A DNA stretch of 64,000 bases from Nicotiana tabacum (Eukaryota; Streptophyta; Magnoliopsida; Solanales; Solanaceae). A program made the position numbers and the translations under genes. Within the stretch, counting starts at the first letter, position 1. The number at the start of each line of letters is the position of its first letter. The stretch lies in the NCBI RefSeq assembly GCF_000715075.1, contig NC_134095.1, positions 47,780,806 to 47,844,805 of the forward strand. Direction: 5' to 3'. Under the pieces are notes generated by a model. The model was not told the origin of the DNA. It ran no database searches and was given only the letters and a program-made list of their open reading frames with translations. Positions 1 to 11,607 of this stretch are shown here, piece after piece.

Positions 1-31
1 ACAACCCCAAGGATAAAAATTACAAGCAGCC
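1..31 (+). other. Left flank of the Ogre insertion: stub of an Athila-like ORF
   Basis: Read from base 3, these bases give the residues NPKDKNYKQP. If the Ogre element and one copy of its 5-bp target duplication are removed, the frame runs without a break into ...ASAPTGQSEE beginning at about 23461. The stub is therefore the upstream side of the ORF annotated at 23455-24266. The target duplication is CAGCC on the left (27-31) and CTGCC on the right (23455-23459), which agree at four of five positions. Confidence 0.65.
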
Positions 32-363
32 TGTGAATGCCTAATTTTTGCATGCTTTTAATTCTCCTAGAAATACTAGTATTTGAATGATTTTTAGTTA
101 TTTGTGCATTTTTTTTATATTGCATTTCCTTTATTAAAAATACCAAAAATATTTTTACCTTTTATTTGTATATTTTAGTTTGCATCTTTAAATTATATAT
201 TCCAAAAAGATTTTTTTTCTTTCTACTTATATATTTTCTTTAGGACTAAATTTGATAAATGGGGTAGGGATTGGACTAGTGTATTTTAATTAAAATTGGC
301 CCACAATTTGAGCCCAATTCGGCCATACCCAGTCCATTAGGTGGTTGGCCAAGAAAGAGCTCA

Positions 364-482
364 AAACGACGTAGTTTTATCTTGAAATTACGTCGTTTCA
401 CTTAGTGACCCAGAGATCAATCTCATCCCTCCATTATTCTTGATCCAACGGCCTAGATCCATTTCCCACTCCAAATATAAGG
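364..482 (+). promoter_or_regulatory. Probable U3 promoter elements of the Ogre LTR
   Basis: Ten-base arms AAACGACGTA (364-373) and TACGTCGTTT (389-398) form an inverted repeat with ACGT cores, the type of site bound by plant bZIP factors. About 80 bp downstream is a TATA-like CAAATATAAGG (472-482). The 3' LTR keeps the TATA-like site (about 20139-20150), but its left arm carries a C-to-T change (AACGATGTA). Promoter function is inferred from position and motif only. Confidence 0.45.
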
Positions 483-2904
483 CTCCAAAAATCAGAAAAT
501 AACCTCATTTACACCCAACCCAAACCCTAAACTCCTCTCCTCACTCTCTCCCTTCCTCTCTGCTGTCGCAAGGCATCCACGGCGGAGCCCCTCCAAACAC
601 CACCAAAATTTGACTCCCTACTCATCTCAACCTCCTCTTTCCAAATCCACGAACCAAATCCTTTGAATCCTACCAAACTCCACGAATAAACCAAAATCCG
701 AAACCCTAGCCCAATTTATTTTGTAAATTCGTCGAGTTTTAGACCTTTCCTTCATAAAATACTTATAGGTGTGTAGATATCCACGTGATATGTCATCCTA
801 TGCTGGTTTCACCCCCAAGCAATGCACCGCCACCGCCCATCCACCTCCGGCAACCACCCCACTGCCTGCCGCCTCTGCCGCTGCTTTCTCCATCTTTTTT
901 ATTTCTTTTCGACCAAAGGTGCTTGTTTCCTTTTGGCAAGATGCCGGAATATATTATTTTAGCATCTTCCAAAAATAAACATGTGCCTTGGAGTCGAACA
1001 ATCACCACTTGGCATCCTCGACATCGTCTCTTTTATCAATTCAACGTCGAAAGCCCGAAACTTGGTAAAAACCTCAAACCTTTATCCTTTCCTCTAAAGT
1101 TTTGATTTTTCTGTTTTTGTGTCATTTTTTAGTTTAAATTTTGATTTGTTATTATGGTTTTTGTATAACCTTCATCACCTCACTAATTTTTGATTTTTGA
1201 TAGTGATATGTTTAGTTTGCACCTTTGATTTCTGTTTTGATCTATCACTCTAATTAGAGTTTCAAGTTAGTTATTGATTAGTTATCTTTGTTTATCTTAG
1301 TTGTTAACGTTAGTTGAATCATTCACTTAGTTAGTCATTTAGTTAGTTGATTTTACTCGTTGTTCGATAGTTTACCAATATTCAATTAAGTTTGTTTTGG
1401 GCAGTGTTTTCTTATTTGAATCGCCCACTGTTAGTTCTTATTTATCGAATTCATTCTAATCTAGTTTGTCTGAATACTTAGTTCGATTGCATTTTGAGTC
1501 TTGTTTCTACTTTGCTAGTTCATATTTGGTTGGAGTTTGAGTATATAAGCTGAATTTCAGTCATGAATAGATAAAAGCTGAAAACTTGAGTTTAAAGTAC
1601 GTGTTTGTTGGATATTTTATTGTTTAAACATGCAGAAAATGCAACTGCTCTGTTTTGTGTCAGAATTTGGTGAAAAAATGACTATTTTGCCACACAAAAG
1701 TCAGTCCTTTTGGACAGATTTTTGTAAAATCAAAATCTGTCCAAAAGGACTTATTTTTCCTACTTAAAGAGGCCACTCTTTCACACTTGAGGACACACTC
1801 TAACATACTTAGCCATCATCCTTTACACTCTAAGAAAACACAAAAACTGGACAAAAATCAGCAGTTGAAAATCAAGAAAGTAAGCTGAAATTTGAGTGCT
1901 TTTGTGTGAGATTCCTAAAAAAGAAAGAAAACCTTTCAAGAACCTAAAGTTCTTAGAGTTTAGTCCTGGGATTCTTTCTTCTTTGAATTTATCGGGGCTC
2001 AAGGTGCTTTTGAGTCATTTCCTTGGATTAAAATCTGCTGATTGTTGCTGTTGGTTTAAGCTTTTGGGTTGAGTTCGATAGTGTTGTAATTTCAGAATTG
2101 CCACTGATATACTTACTGGATTTCCTGCTATTTAAGGTAACATCTTGAACCTGGATTTCCGTCTATTCCATTTTGCAAAATTCTAGGTTTTCAATAGTAA
2201 GTCTAGTTTTATTTTCAATTCAAAGTAATGGTATTAAAGCTTTGTCAGAACCATTGAGCATTAGAACTTATAAATGTTATCACTTTTGTTGGATCCAGGA
2301 TTTGTTTTAAGAATTAATGCATTTACTAAGCTTTAGAATACATAGTTATTATCTTATAATAATAGGTGATGATGATGTGAGTCTTATTTATTTTGTTAGC
2401 TTCTCTTTTGTTAAATTAGCATTGTTGAGTTCTCTTGAATTAGCAAGTCAGTGGTGTGCCTATGTGATTTTATCTTAGAGTTTTCATGTTAAGAAGATTA
2501 GTTTAAGTTGAACACACGCATAGGTGTGGAGTGTCGGACCATATGATTTTGGTTTTAGATTAAAGAAGTTATAGGCTTATAAAATTGATTCTCGAAGAAA
2601 ATAAAAGAAAATGTTGGAACGACACACGGGCTTCCAACTGATGTAGCATGCCACCGTAGGTTTTTTTTTGAGAATATTATTTTCTCCTTTGCATTCTAAT
2701 GCATTGAATTAGGCCGTGTACTTGGGTTGGGTCAGCAGCTTGCCCTTTTTCTTTTTTATTCTAGCATCAAAGCTTGTTTAAACTTAATTAATTTTCATAA
2801 GAATCATATTGTTTTTGGTTACTAAAATGATTTAATAATTTAATCACCTTAATAATTATTTTAAACCTTAGGCAATTAGGAGGCACGCTTTAACCTTTTT
2901 AATT

Positions 2905-3210
2905 CACAGACTCACTTGCGAAGCGTGATGTTTAACACTTAATAAATTAATTCAATAACTCATGCCATACCCATTTAGTTCTAGTTAATTTTTAATCAAT
3001 CCTTTGCTAAATTGCGGATTCGCTTGCGTGGCGCGATAGATTACCTTTTTTTTAAATAATCTTCAAGAATTAATTTTTTCAAATGTAGTAATTTCTAAAA
3101 AGTACTACAAATAATTGATTGTTATGATTTCGGATTCGCTTGCGAGGCGCAATTATGATAAGTTAATTAATTTTGTTATTTGATCACGCATTTGCTTGCG
3201 TAGCGTGGTT
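2905..3210 (+). repeat. Four spaced CGCTTGCG-type motifs in the Ogre LTR
   Basis: Related short motifs occur at about 2909, 3015, 3131 and 3186, each close to ATTCGCTTGCGNGGCG. Each can fold on itself because CGCTT pairs with AAGCG/GAGCG around a GCG centre. The same four are present in the 3' LTR at about 22718-23015. They stand out as CpG-rich islands in AT-rich DNA. Their function is unknown. Confidence 0.55.
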
Positions 3211-3643
3211 AAGACAACGTAGTATTATCCAAATCATTTTTTTAATAATTCCAATAATCAAGAAATAAAAACGGATAGGTAAAACATAGAAATCCAATAA
3301 AGCATAGTTTATCAAAAATTATTTTAAGCCAAGTTTTAAGTCAATAAAGCGACCGTGCTAGAACCACGGGACTCGGGGAATGCCTTACACCTTCTCCCCC
3401 GTTAACAGAATTCCTTACCCGAATTTTATTTTTCGCAGACCGATATAAAAGAGTTAAATCTTCCTTTGAATAGGGATTCAAATAAAAGGTGACTTGGAAC
3501 ACCTAAAACATCAATTCCAAGTGGCGACTCTGTAAACAAAATAATCCCTATTTCAAAATTGTCACTTTAATTAGAAAAACTCTTTAACCCACAAATCCAT
3601 ATATCTTATCTTTGGGGGGTGGGAAAAAGGTGTGTTACAACTC

Positions 3644-3661
3644 TGGCGACTCTGCTGGGGA
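3644..3661 (+). other. Primer binding site of the Ogre element
   Basis: TGGCGACTCTGCTGGGGA lies four bases after the LTR end. It begins with TGG, complementary to the CCA tail of a tRNA. Published Ogre elements are primed by tRNA-Arg. I could not check the identity of the tRNA here. Confidence 0.75.
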
Positions 3662-5167
3662 TAAACAGAATTCGAGCTTGTACATGTTGACTTTTTTTTT
3701 TGGCTTTTTTATTTTTTTATATATTGTGATTTATTTGTGCAATGTACTACCTGTTCGATTTTTACTGTTTTGATATTGTTAAACTGTATATATAAACTGT
3801 TTTCTCACGCACCCCCTCTGAGTCTTCTTGAAATTAAAAATTGAGCATTTGCTTGACATAGCCCGCTTTCTTTGAGATAGCCAAGGTGCTTGTCACTCGG
3901 TGAAGGATTTTTAGTCTCACATGTTTTAGGCGGGGAGCACCACCAGCAAAGCCGAAAAGCAATGCTACCGGTACGCTGACCCTCCTCGGCTCGAGTTGTC
4001 CGCTCGAGTAAGACAGTCTAGATACCTTCTCTACCAGGATTTAAACCTAGAAGAACAAATCTCATGCCAGATATCGCTAGTAGGTTCGCTTTATTTGCAT
4101 CACGTGCATTTGACTTAGCGAAACTCGGCATAGGGGCCGGGTCCGTATAAGACAGGCATCCTCTTTGAGACCATCATGTTCACGTATGTGCTACTTGATA
4201 CATCATTTGGAAGGCTTACTTGCATTGTCGACCATTTTTTTAAAATAATAATAAAAAAATTAGTGTAATTATTAAAAATGAAAAAAAGAAGAATAATTCA
4301 TCTAGTTTAGTGCAAATAAACCTTTTTTAAAAAAAATTGTGGTAGTCTGGTGTGAGTTGTAAAGATTAATTTTCATTAAAAAAAACAAAAGGGAAAAGTA
4401 CCCAATTTACCGAACTACGCGGGTTTGATTCTCACCGAATGTGAGATACGTAGGCAACCTCCATCAGGTTCAGCCCACATTTTTCAAAAAAAGGGAGCAT
4501 AAAATTCCGAATGTGCATAAAATTTTCAAAGAAAAAGAGCCTATTTTGGTCACCTTTTTGCTGTCTTGCCCTCATGTTCCGGCTGTTTTGCCAAGACAGC
4601 CTTAAAATCTTCCTGGGAAGTGCTGAAGGGCCAATTTTTATAAAAATAGTTACTTTATCCATATTTATTCACCTTTTATCATTTTGCCCTTATGTTTAGC
4701 CATTTTTGGCGAAGCAGTTTTAATCCTTTTCGGAAGTACCGAAAGACTGTTTTCGCAAAAGTAGCCATTTTTATCTAGTTTTGTCTGGTTATATTTGCCG
4801 AGATAGCTTTTGAATCCCTCTCGGAGTAGTAAATGGTCATTTTCATAAAAATAGTTTTTTATTTATTATTTTGTCTATTTTTATAATTTTGTTCCTATAT
4901 TTGGCTGTTTTTTGTCGAGACATCCTTTATGCCTTCTATGAAAGTATCAAAGGGCCATCTTTGTAATAATAGCCATTTTTTTCCGCTTTTATCATCTCAA
5001 CTTTTGTGTTCGGTAATTTCAAAATACGTATTATAATAAGAAAAATAGATCGAGTCCTAAATTGACCAAAAAAAACCAAAAAAGAGAGAGAGAGAAAAAA
5101 GAATGATCATAATTTGCATATGGTTTAGGTAAGCCCTAACCCTTTTTATCTTATTCTTAGTATCATC
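3662..5167 (+). other. Ogre untranslated leader with a degenerate minisatellite
   Basis: No gene is visible. Positions 4560-4990 hold about four degenerate copies of a unit of roughly 100-120 bp. Each copy has a TATGTTTGGCTGTTTT-like start, a GAGACAGCC-like block and an AAGGGCCATTTT-like block; the starts are near 4570, 4689, 4788 and 4892. A conserved inter-ORF module lies at 4411-4477 and is listed separately. The poly-purine run at 5083-5101 follows. Confidence 0.6.
4411..4477 (+). repeat. Inter-ORF module, copy A (leader)
   Basis: First of four copies of a ~65-bp module. It shows GAACTAC, then TTGATTC, then GATACGTAGGCAACCT, then GGTTC in fixed order. The other copies are at 7430-7497, 15152-15214 and 19518-19586. 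All four lie in non-coding parts of the Ogre element. Confidence 0.7.
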
Positions 5168-7129
5168 ATGAGTTCTCCACAAAGAAGCAGTCAGAAAAGG
5201 GTAAGGGACGAGACATCTCCTATGTTCTTGATCAGAGATAAGACCCCGAGTAGTCTCTACAATTGGTGGGCTAGTTTTGCTACATGGGAACGAAAATCGA
5301 GTATTTAAGCATCTTAAGTTCCTCACAAACATCATGGGAATTAATCCTAATAGAGATTTAATCGAGGCTCTAGTGGGTTTTTGGGACCCCGCGAACAATG
5401 TCTTCAGGTTGAAATATTGTGAAATGACGCTCACATTAGAAGAATTGGGTGGGTTCACTAGGTTGGGGAGAGACCTTTGTGGGAAAAAGCCCGCTGCTCC
5501 GAGAAAAGTTGGTGTGAACAACTTTTTAAAGAAATTATGCCTCTGTCGAATTCCAATAGTTTTCTTAAACGAAGGTTGGATTCCGTTGGAATATCTCTAT
5601 GACAGATTTGGGGACGAGAAAGGGTTTGAAAATTTCTCAGGCATAGAATTCATCAACCAGTTGAGTTACGACGCTTGGAGGGAGTTGAGAATATTTGCGT
5701 TCATGATATCATTTCTAGGAATCATGGTCTTTCCAGAGCGTTGTGGGCGCATCAAAATTCGATTGGTTGCGGTAGTCTCGTATTTGCAATGTAGAGAGGA
5801 TCATACCATTCTTCCCATGATTTTGGGAGATATTTTTCGCGCTTTGACCCGCTGTCAAGAGGGTGAAGATTACTTCGAGGGATGCAACATTCTGTTGCAG
5901 ATGTGGTTTATAGAGCACCTTTATCATTATCCAATAGTAATAAATTTCAATGAAAACTGGCTGAATTATATTGGATGTCACCCAGACAGGGCCGCAAGTT
6001 GTAATCTCCCAGAGGGGATGAGGTCCTGGCGGAAATTACTTGGTTCATTGAATTTTGATAGAATCACTTGGAACTATTATTGGTGCCCTTCTGCTAGGGT
6101 CATGCATATGTCGACGTATAGCCCGTTTTTCATACTCATGGGTTTTAGAGGTTTCCAATCCTACGCGCTCCTACGCGTCATGCGCTAGCTAGGGAGAGAG
6201 CAAAAGAGGCCCCCAATTGAGGACATGCACCCGTTCGTGTGGGAATTCAAAGGAGAGGAACCTCCAAGGGAGTCATATGCACAAAAGGTTTGGTTTGGTA
6301 GTCAATTTTCTGATTTAGATGAGATGGTAGCTGATCGTAAACGTGGGGAGGTAAGCCTCGCATACCTTGAGTGGTTTCACAACCAGGCTATCCCCGAGCA
6401 AAGGACAGAAAGATCCATACGACACGCAGTGGATTGGGAGGAGGAGATCGAGGTCAGAGTTAGAAAAACCAGAAGGGAAGTGACATAAGAGTTCCAATCT
6501 CGTATTGACACTTTACAAGAAGATAAGGGCATTCCGGAGACAGCCATGGACATACAACAGGTTGATTTGGAGCGAGAAAAGGCTCAGTGGGCACGAGAGA
6601 AGCAAGCACTCAAAGCCCAAATTCGAAATAAGAACATAATCACAACCGCTCAGCAACAAGAAGAGAAAGAATCCCAGTTCAGGGTAGTCCGTGATCATGA
6701 GCGTAGAAGTTTTTCTCCATTAATCCAAGGTCTGAGGGATCAGATGGGGGAGTTGAGTCAAGAAAGGAGAGCCAGATCGCGGAGTTTGAAATAGAAAGAT
6801 ACCACTACCAAAAGGTGATCAATCAGTTAGAAGCGAAGTCGCTAGAAGTTCGGCGCCAGAAAGATATGGCCTTGGACCGCGAGCGTGATGCGCTGGATCT
6901 AGCTGAGACCCATGGTCAGCAAAATCAAGAGTTGCATGTGGCTCAGGAATACATTAAGGGAAAGATCCTCGAGGTAGCCACATATACCTCAAGAGCATGC
7001 AGGAGTTTCCAGGGAATGACGCCCGAGCGGTTTGCAGAAGTATCATTGAACGTTGCTCGTCATATATCTGCAGACTTGGAGAGGATATACCGCAATGTTG
7101 GGGGTCAGCCGCAAGAACAAGAGCCTTGA
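5168..7129 (+). pseudogene. Ogre ORF1 (extra ORF upstream of gag), decayed
   Basis: The likely start is the ATG at 5168 (MSSPQRSSQKRVRDETSP). The frame shifts by one base near 5300 and continues as KHLKFLTNIMGIN, followed by a globular region rich in W, F and Y (to about 6188). This resembles the plant-mobile-domain-like ORF1 protein of Ogre elements; I recognise the type but not a biochemical function. The last third (about 6488-7129) is charged and heptad-like (DLEREKAQWAREKQ, LEVRRQKDMALDRERDA), so a coiled coil is likely. Lesions: frameshifts near 5300 and near 6770, a TAG at 6186 and a TAA at 6486, both stops probably former glutamine codons. The joined length would be about 650 residues. 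In the family this ORF precedes gag and its role is unresolved. Confidence 0.75.
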
Positions 7130-7751
7130 TTACAGTAATGCTGGTGGATTCTACTGTAGAGATCAAAGTCTTCTTTTAGTTATCAGTCCTTCTTCATTAT
7201 GCTTTTGTTGTTTTTAGTCTGTAAGAGTCTTTTGGTGTTTTGAGTCTTGTTGTTGTCCCTTTTATCCTAAAAAGTCTGTTTAAGTACGGTTTGGTCTTGT
7301 TTATCTTTATGTAACTCTTGCTTTTTGAGTCTTGTATCAAAAAAAATTATATTGAAATCAATGAATTTTTTTTTTGTTTAAACTGAACCAAAAAGTTGTT
7401 TGTTTTGTAAAAAAAAATGGTCATGTTCCTGAACTTTGTAATGATCTGATTCATGCGCCGACATGATACATAGGCAACCCACAAAAGGTTCGATCAAATA
7501 TTTTTTAATGACTCTAAAGTAAGGGATCAAAATAAGGCGAAGTGAAAAAACAGAAAAAAGAGAAAGAAATAACAGTGTCAATAAGCAACAAGCTGATAAG
7601 CCGGAATGAAACATGAAGCCTTCCAAAAGCATGTTAGAGATGGTGATATTTTAGGAGCATATCATATCTACGTGTGATTCCTATCTGTAAAATGCTTAAG
7701 CCTAACACATTTGTTACCTCTTATTAGTAATCTTAAGGTGGTTGGTTTGTC
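7130..7751 (+). other. Spacer between ORF1 and gag, with inter-ORF module copy B
   Basis: No coding sequence is seen. Module copy B is at 7430-7497 (GAACTTTG, CTGATTC, GATACATAGGCAACCC, GGTTCGATC). An A-rich stretch follows at about 7535-7575. The gag frame begins about 250 bp after the module. Confidence 0.65.
7430..7497 (+). repeat. Inter-ORF module, copy B (ORF1-gag spacer)
   Basis: The same ordered blocks as copy A are present: GAACT, CTGATTC, CATAGGCAACC and GGTTCGATC. The last block resembles a tRNA B-box (GGTTCGANTCC). There is no matching A-box at the proper distance, so a tRNA gene is not called. Confidence 0.65.
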
Positions 7752-10700
7752 GTGAAACTGGCAACACATCATTACTTCACAAGATCTAAGGGAGCAGTGA
7801 TAATGGATAATAGTGATGAAATTGAGTTGGTCAGTGACAATCTGCAGGGTCAGTCAGTTGAGCAAGAGTCGGAGGAGATAAGAAAATTGAGACAACAACT
7901 GTCAGATGTATATCAAGCTTGGGTTTTCGGTCGACCTCCACCCCAGGGTCCTTCAGAGGGAACTTCCACCATACCCCAGGTTACTCAAACACCGCTCCAT
8001 GCAACGAGCGATCACATTCTACCACCAGGGTATGTGCCAAACTACAGCCTCCACGCTGCCTTTGGTACCTCTAACATGCGACCTCCAGTTGCACCAGTCA
8101 GGAACACCCCTCTCACCGTGTCTGGCGCACCAGTATATACAATCCCGCCACTACCTCCTGTGATGAGGCCAAACAATGAGCCACCATCTCATGCTTATGA
8201 TGTCCAATACTACCCTCCAAATATGGCTTTTTAGGTCTCGGCCCCATACAATCAGACTCTTCAGTACGAGTCACCAGTGGAAAATGAAAAGCTTGCCACG
8301 ACGGTTGAGCCAGATGAGATGGCCAGGAAAATGAAAAGTCTTGAACAGAATATAAAGAATATATAGGGACTAGGTGGTCACAAAAGTGTTTCATTTAGTG
8401 ATCTATGCATGTTCCCTCATATCCATTTTCCACGAGGGTTCAAGACCCCAAAATTTGAGAAATATGATGAACACAGCGACCCTATCGCCCACTTGAAAAG
8501 GTAGTGCAACAAGCTGAGAGGTTCAGGAGGAAAAGAAGAGTTGCTGATGGCTTATTTTGAAGAAAGCCTTGTGGAGGTAGCTTCCGAATGGTTCATTGAC
8601 CAAGATATCTCTCACTGGCATGTTTGGGATGACATGGCCAAGGCCTTCGTCAAACAATTTCAGTACAACATTAATATTATGTCGGATCGTAATTCCTTGT
8701 CCAATATGAAGAAAAAGCCGACCGAAAGTTTTAGGGAGTATGCCATCAAGTGGACGGAGCAAGCGGCTAGAGTTAAGCCACCCATGGATAACCATGAGTT
8801 GATCACTATTTTTCTGGAGACTCAAGAGCCTGATTACTTTCAGAACATGATGTCCGCGATGGGTAAACCTTTTGTAGAAGCAATCAAAATAGGGGAGATG
8901 GTTGAAAATGGCCTCAAGACTGGTAGAATTGTAAGTCAAGCTGCTCTCAAAGCCACCACTCAAGCTATCCAAAATGGGTCGAGGGGTTTGGCTAAAAGAA
9001 AAAAGAGAGATGAAGGGTCCATGATGACTTCGGGATCTAGGGAAGTTCAAAGAGGGGCATCGCACCCTTATGTGCAAGTTCAGTAGGGGCAATCCAGCTA
9101 CCCTCAACATTATTACCCTCCGCCAATTCCTCAATACTCTGTGGGCCCACCATAATATACAGTGTTCAATGCTCAATCATATGCTTAGCCTCCCAATTAG
9201 CAGGTACGAGCACCAGCTCCAAGGGCCCCCCGACCTCAGCAGCAAAATTTTCGGGCACCCTACAATGCTCGTCCCAAGCAGGATTATGGTCGAGAGCAGA
9301 GGCCAGCAGAAAATTTCACTCCATTGGCCAAATCATACTCTAGTCTATTCCAGAAACTGAAGCAAATGGGCGCGATTGGACCCATCGCTCCCCACCATAT
9401 GCATCCTGATTCACATGGATTTCAAGTGAATGCTAGATGTGAATATCATTCAGGTGCCCCGGGGCATAGCACTGATGATTGTTGGACTCTGAAAAGAGCC
9501 GTAGAGAGGCTCATTTCTGAAAAATTGATTGTAGTAACGAATGGTGAGGACCCTCCTAATGTGACAAACAACCCGTTGCCAGCACACAATGATGTTCATT
9601 TTGTGGGAATGATTGGACGAGATCAAGAATACAAGCCAATCAATCAAGCATAAATGACGGTGGGTGCAATTCAAGAAGGAATAGGTTTGGAAGTAAGTCC
9701 CAGCCGAGATGTGCCATTGATTGTGAAAGGCGCCCAGAGCTCAAATAAGGCAACTTTATTTGTTCCAAAAATCACGAGGTTGGAAGTTCACTCCAGTATT
9801 CCAAGCCCAAGGTTATATGTACTTGGAGGCCACCCCGTCACAAGGTAGAAACAAGGAAGTATGAAAGGTATAACAGAGCCGATCATAATCAAACTTGTCG
9901 TGCAACCCACTGTGACCAACACAAAAACCACTCCTTGGAACTACAAGAAAACCGTGATGACCTACAAAGGCAAGGAAATCATAGAGGAAGTGGGGGAAAC
10001 TGGAGGTTTGACTCGATCGAGGAGGTGTTACTCTCCAGAAGAGCTGAGAAAGGCCAAGAAAATCAGAGAAGGCCAATTGCCAATAAAGAAACCAGTCACT
10101 GAAGTAGAGGCGGAAGAGTTTTATGAAAAAGATGAAAGTTCAGGATTACTCAATCATTGACCAACTAAGAAAGACTCCTGCCCAAATCTCTCTACTATCT
10201 CTGCTCATACATTCCAAAGAGCATTCCCGTGTACTAATCAAGGTCCTGAATGAGGCACATATCTCAAAGGAGACCATAGTGAATCAGTTAGAGAAGATGG
10301 CCAACCGATATTTTAAGGTGAACAGAATCTCCTTTACTGATGATGAACTTCCCGAGGAGGGAGCCGGGCATAATAGGTCTTTGAACTTGATGGTCAAATG
10401 TGAGGGGCATTATGTAAAGTGAGTCATGGTTGATGGAGGCTCAAGTGTAGATGTATTCCCTCTCTCTACCTTGCAAAGCATGAAGATCAATACAGATAGA
10501 ATCCGACCCAACAATGTTCACATCTGGGCCTTTGATGGCTCAGCAAGAGATACCATTAGGGAGATCAACCTCACCATGACGATTAGGCCGGTTGACTTTG
10601 AGATTGTCTTCCAAGTAGTGGACATGGTCACTTCTTATAATTTTCTTCTTGGAAGGCCATGGATCCATACGGCCCGAGCTGTGCCGTCCACCTTGCATCA

Positions 10701-11331
10701 GATGCTCAAATTCGAACATGACAGACAAGAAATTATTGTTCACTGGGAAGACGAGTCTTCCATTTATAAAGACCCGTTAATCCCCTATATTGAGGCCAAG
10801 GAAGGGTGTGAGTCCATTGTCTATCAGGCTTTTGAAGTGGTTGTTGTGGACCATGTTGAGGAAGGAAACCCCATTCTGCATCCTCGTCTTTCCGCCACAT
10901 CTGTAATGGTGCCTGCAGTTATGTTGAGACAAGGTTATGAGCCAGGAAAAGGCTTGGGGGAATCATTGCAAGGAATTTCGGAGCCTATTTCTCCATTCAG
11001 TAACTAGGGTACTTTTGGCTTAGGCTTCAGGCCAACACAAGCAGACAAAAACAAAGCCAAGCACCGCAAAAAGCATGGATGGGTCTTGCAACAACCTATC
11101 CCTTACATTTTCTACACTTTTGTCAAGCCACGACTCCAAGAGGGTCAAAATTCCTCGGTGCATGCAAACATTGATGAAATTTGCCATGGCCTCAACCAAA
11201 TGTTTTCTAAAGTGAATATGATCCAGGCTGGTGAAGGCACTAGTCATGCCGATATGCAACTAATTGACCCAGACACCATGCTCACCAACTGGGAAGCAAC
11301 TCCTCTCCTCACAAGGAAGGAGTCTTGGTAG
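7752..11331 (+). pseudogene. Ogre gag-protease, decayed
   Basis: Gag core: RGFKTPKFEKYDE followed by a helical retrotransposon-gag region at about 8400-9000. A cysteine/histidine motif lies near 9440 (CEYHSGAPGHSTDDCW). Aspartic protease: VMVDGGSSVDVFPL near 10427, with DGGS in place of the usual D(S/T)G, then FLLGRPWIH. A G-patch-like segment (GYEPGKGLGESLQG) lies near 10935. The frame ends at ATPLLTRKESW. No ATG opens the frame; the family-like start THHYFTRSKG is preceded by CTG at 7758, so the initiator may be lost, and the first in-frame ATG is 7803. Lesions: TAG at 8232, 8364, 8502, 9084, 9186, 9198, 9846 and 11005; TAA at 9153 and 9651; TGA at 10420; a one-base shift in an A-run near 10127. 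The protein would process and package the element RNA. Confidence 0.85.
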
Positions 11332-11607
11332 TTTGCTTTTGCAGCTTTTTTTTTTTTTGTATTTTGGGTTACTTTCAGGGTTGTAATCCAAACATCTCAG
11401 TATGATTGTCATGTTTTGATATTAACCCTTTTATCCTTTCGAATTCAATGAAATGCAGTTCAGTTTCCTATTAAGTTTCGTATCTTTTCTTTTTCCTAAT
11501 TCTTGTCATTTTATTTCCATTTTAATTTTGTTAATGGGGCTTTAATAACCTGACATGTATGCGGAATTCATGCGCCAGATCTTAAAAAGCTGTCTAATAT
11601 AGAAATA
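11332..11607 (+). other. Intron-like gap between protease and reverse transcriptase
   Basis: After ...RKESW comes a stop within GGTAGTTTGC, then T-rich DNA with several CAG acceptor-like sites (TTTTGCAG and TTTCAGG near 11337-11380, GCGCCAG near 11576). The acidic linker of pol begins at about 11608. Splicing of this interval has been shown for Ogre in other plants. Donor and acceptor here are inferred from position and consensus only. Confidence 0.5.

Larger units (their letters stand above)
32..3639 (+). repeat. Ogre 5' LTR
   Basis: The LTR starts TGTGAATGCC and ends GTGTTACA, giving short TGT/ACA inverted ends. It matches 19704-23454 over its whole length. It is 3608 bp against 3751 bp for the 3' copy. 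The largest visible differences are a segment of about 80 bp present in the 3' LTR near 21890-21970 and missing here near 2150, and a GC-rich insertion near 20250 of the 3' copy. Confidence 0.9.

Noticed and set aside
769..1105. Overlapping open frames in the 5' LTR (also 20487-20841 in the 3' LTR)
   Set aside because: Proline-rich frames within LTR DNA; the two copies differ in reading and neither shows a start context or known domain.
5057..5521. 154-codon minus-strand open frame
   Set aside because: It is antisense to the start of Ogre ORF1, whose protein sequence is clearly family-like.
7430..7497. tRNA gene suggested by GGTTCGATC
   Set aside because: No cloverleaf or correctly placed A-box; the site is part of the repeated inter-ORF module.
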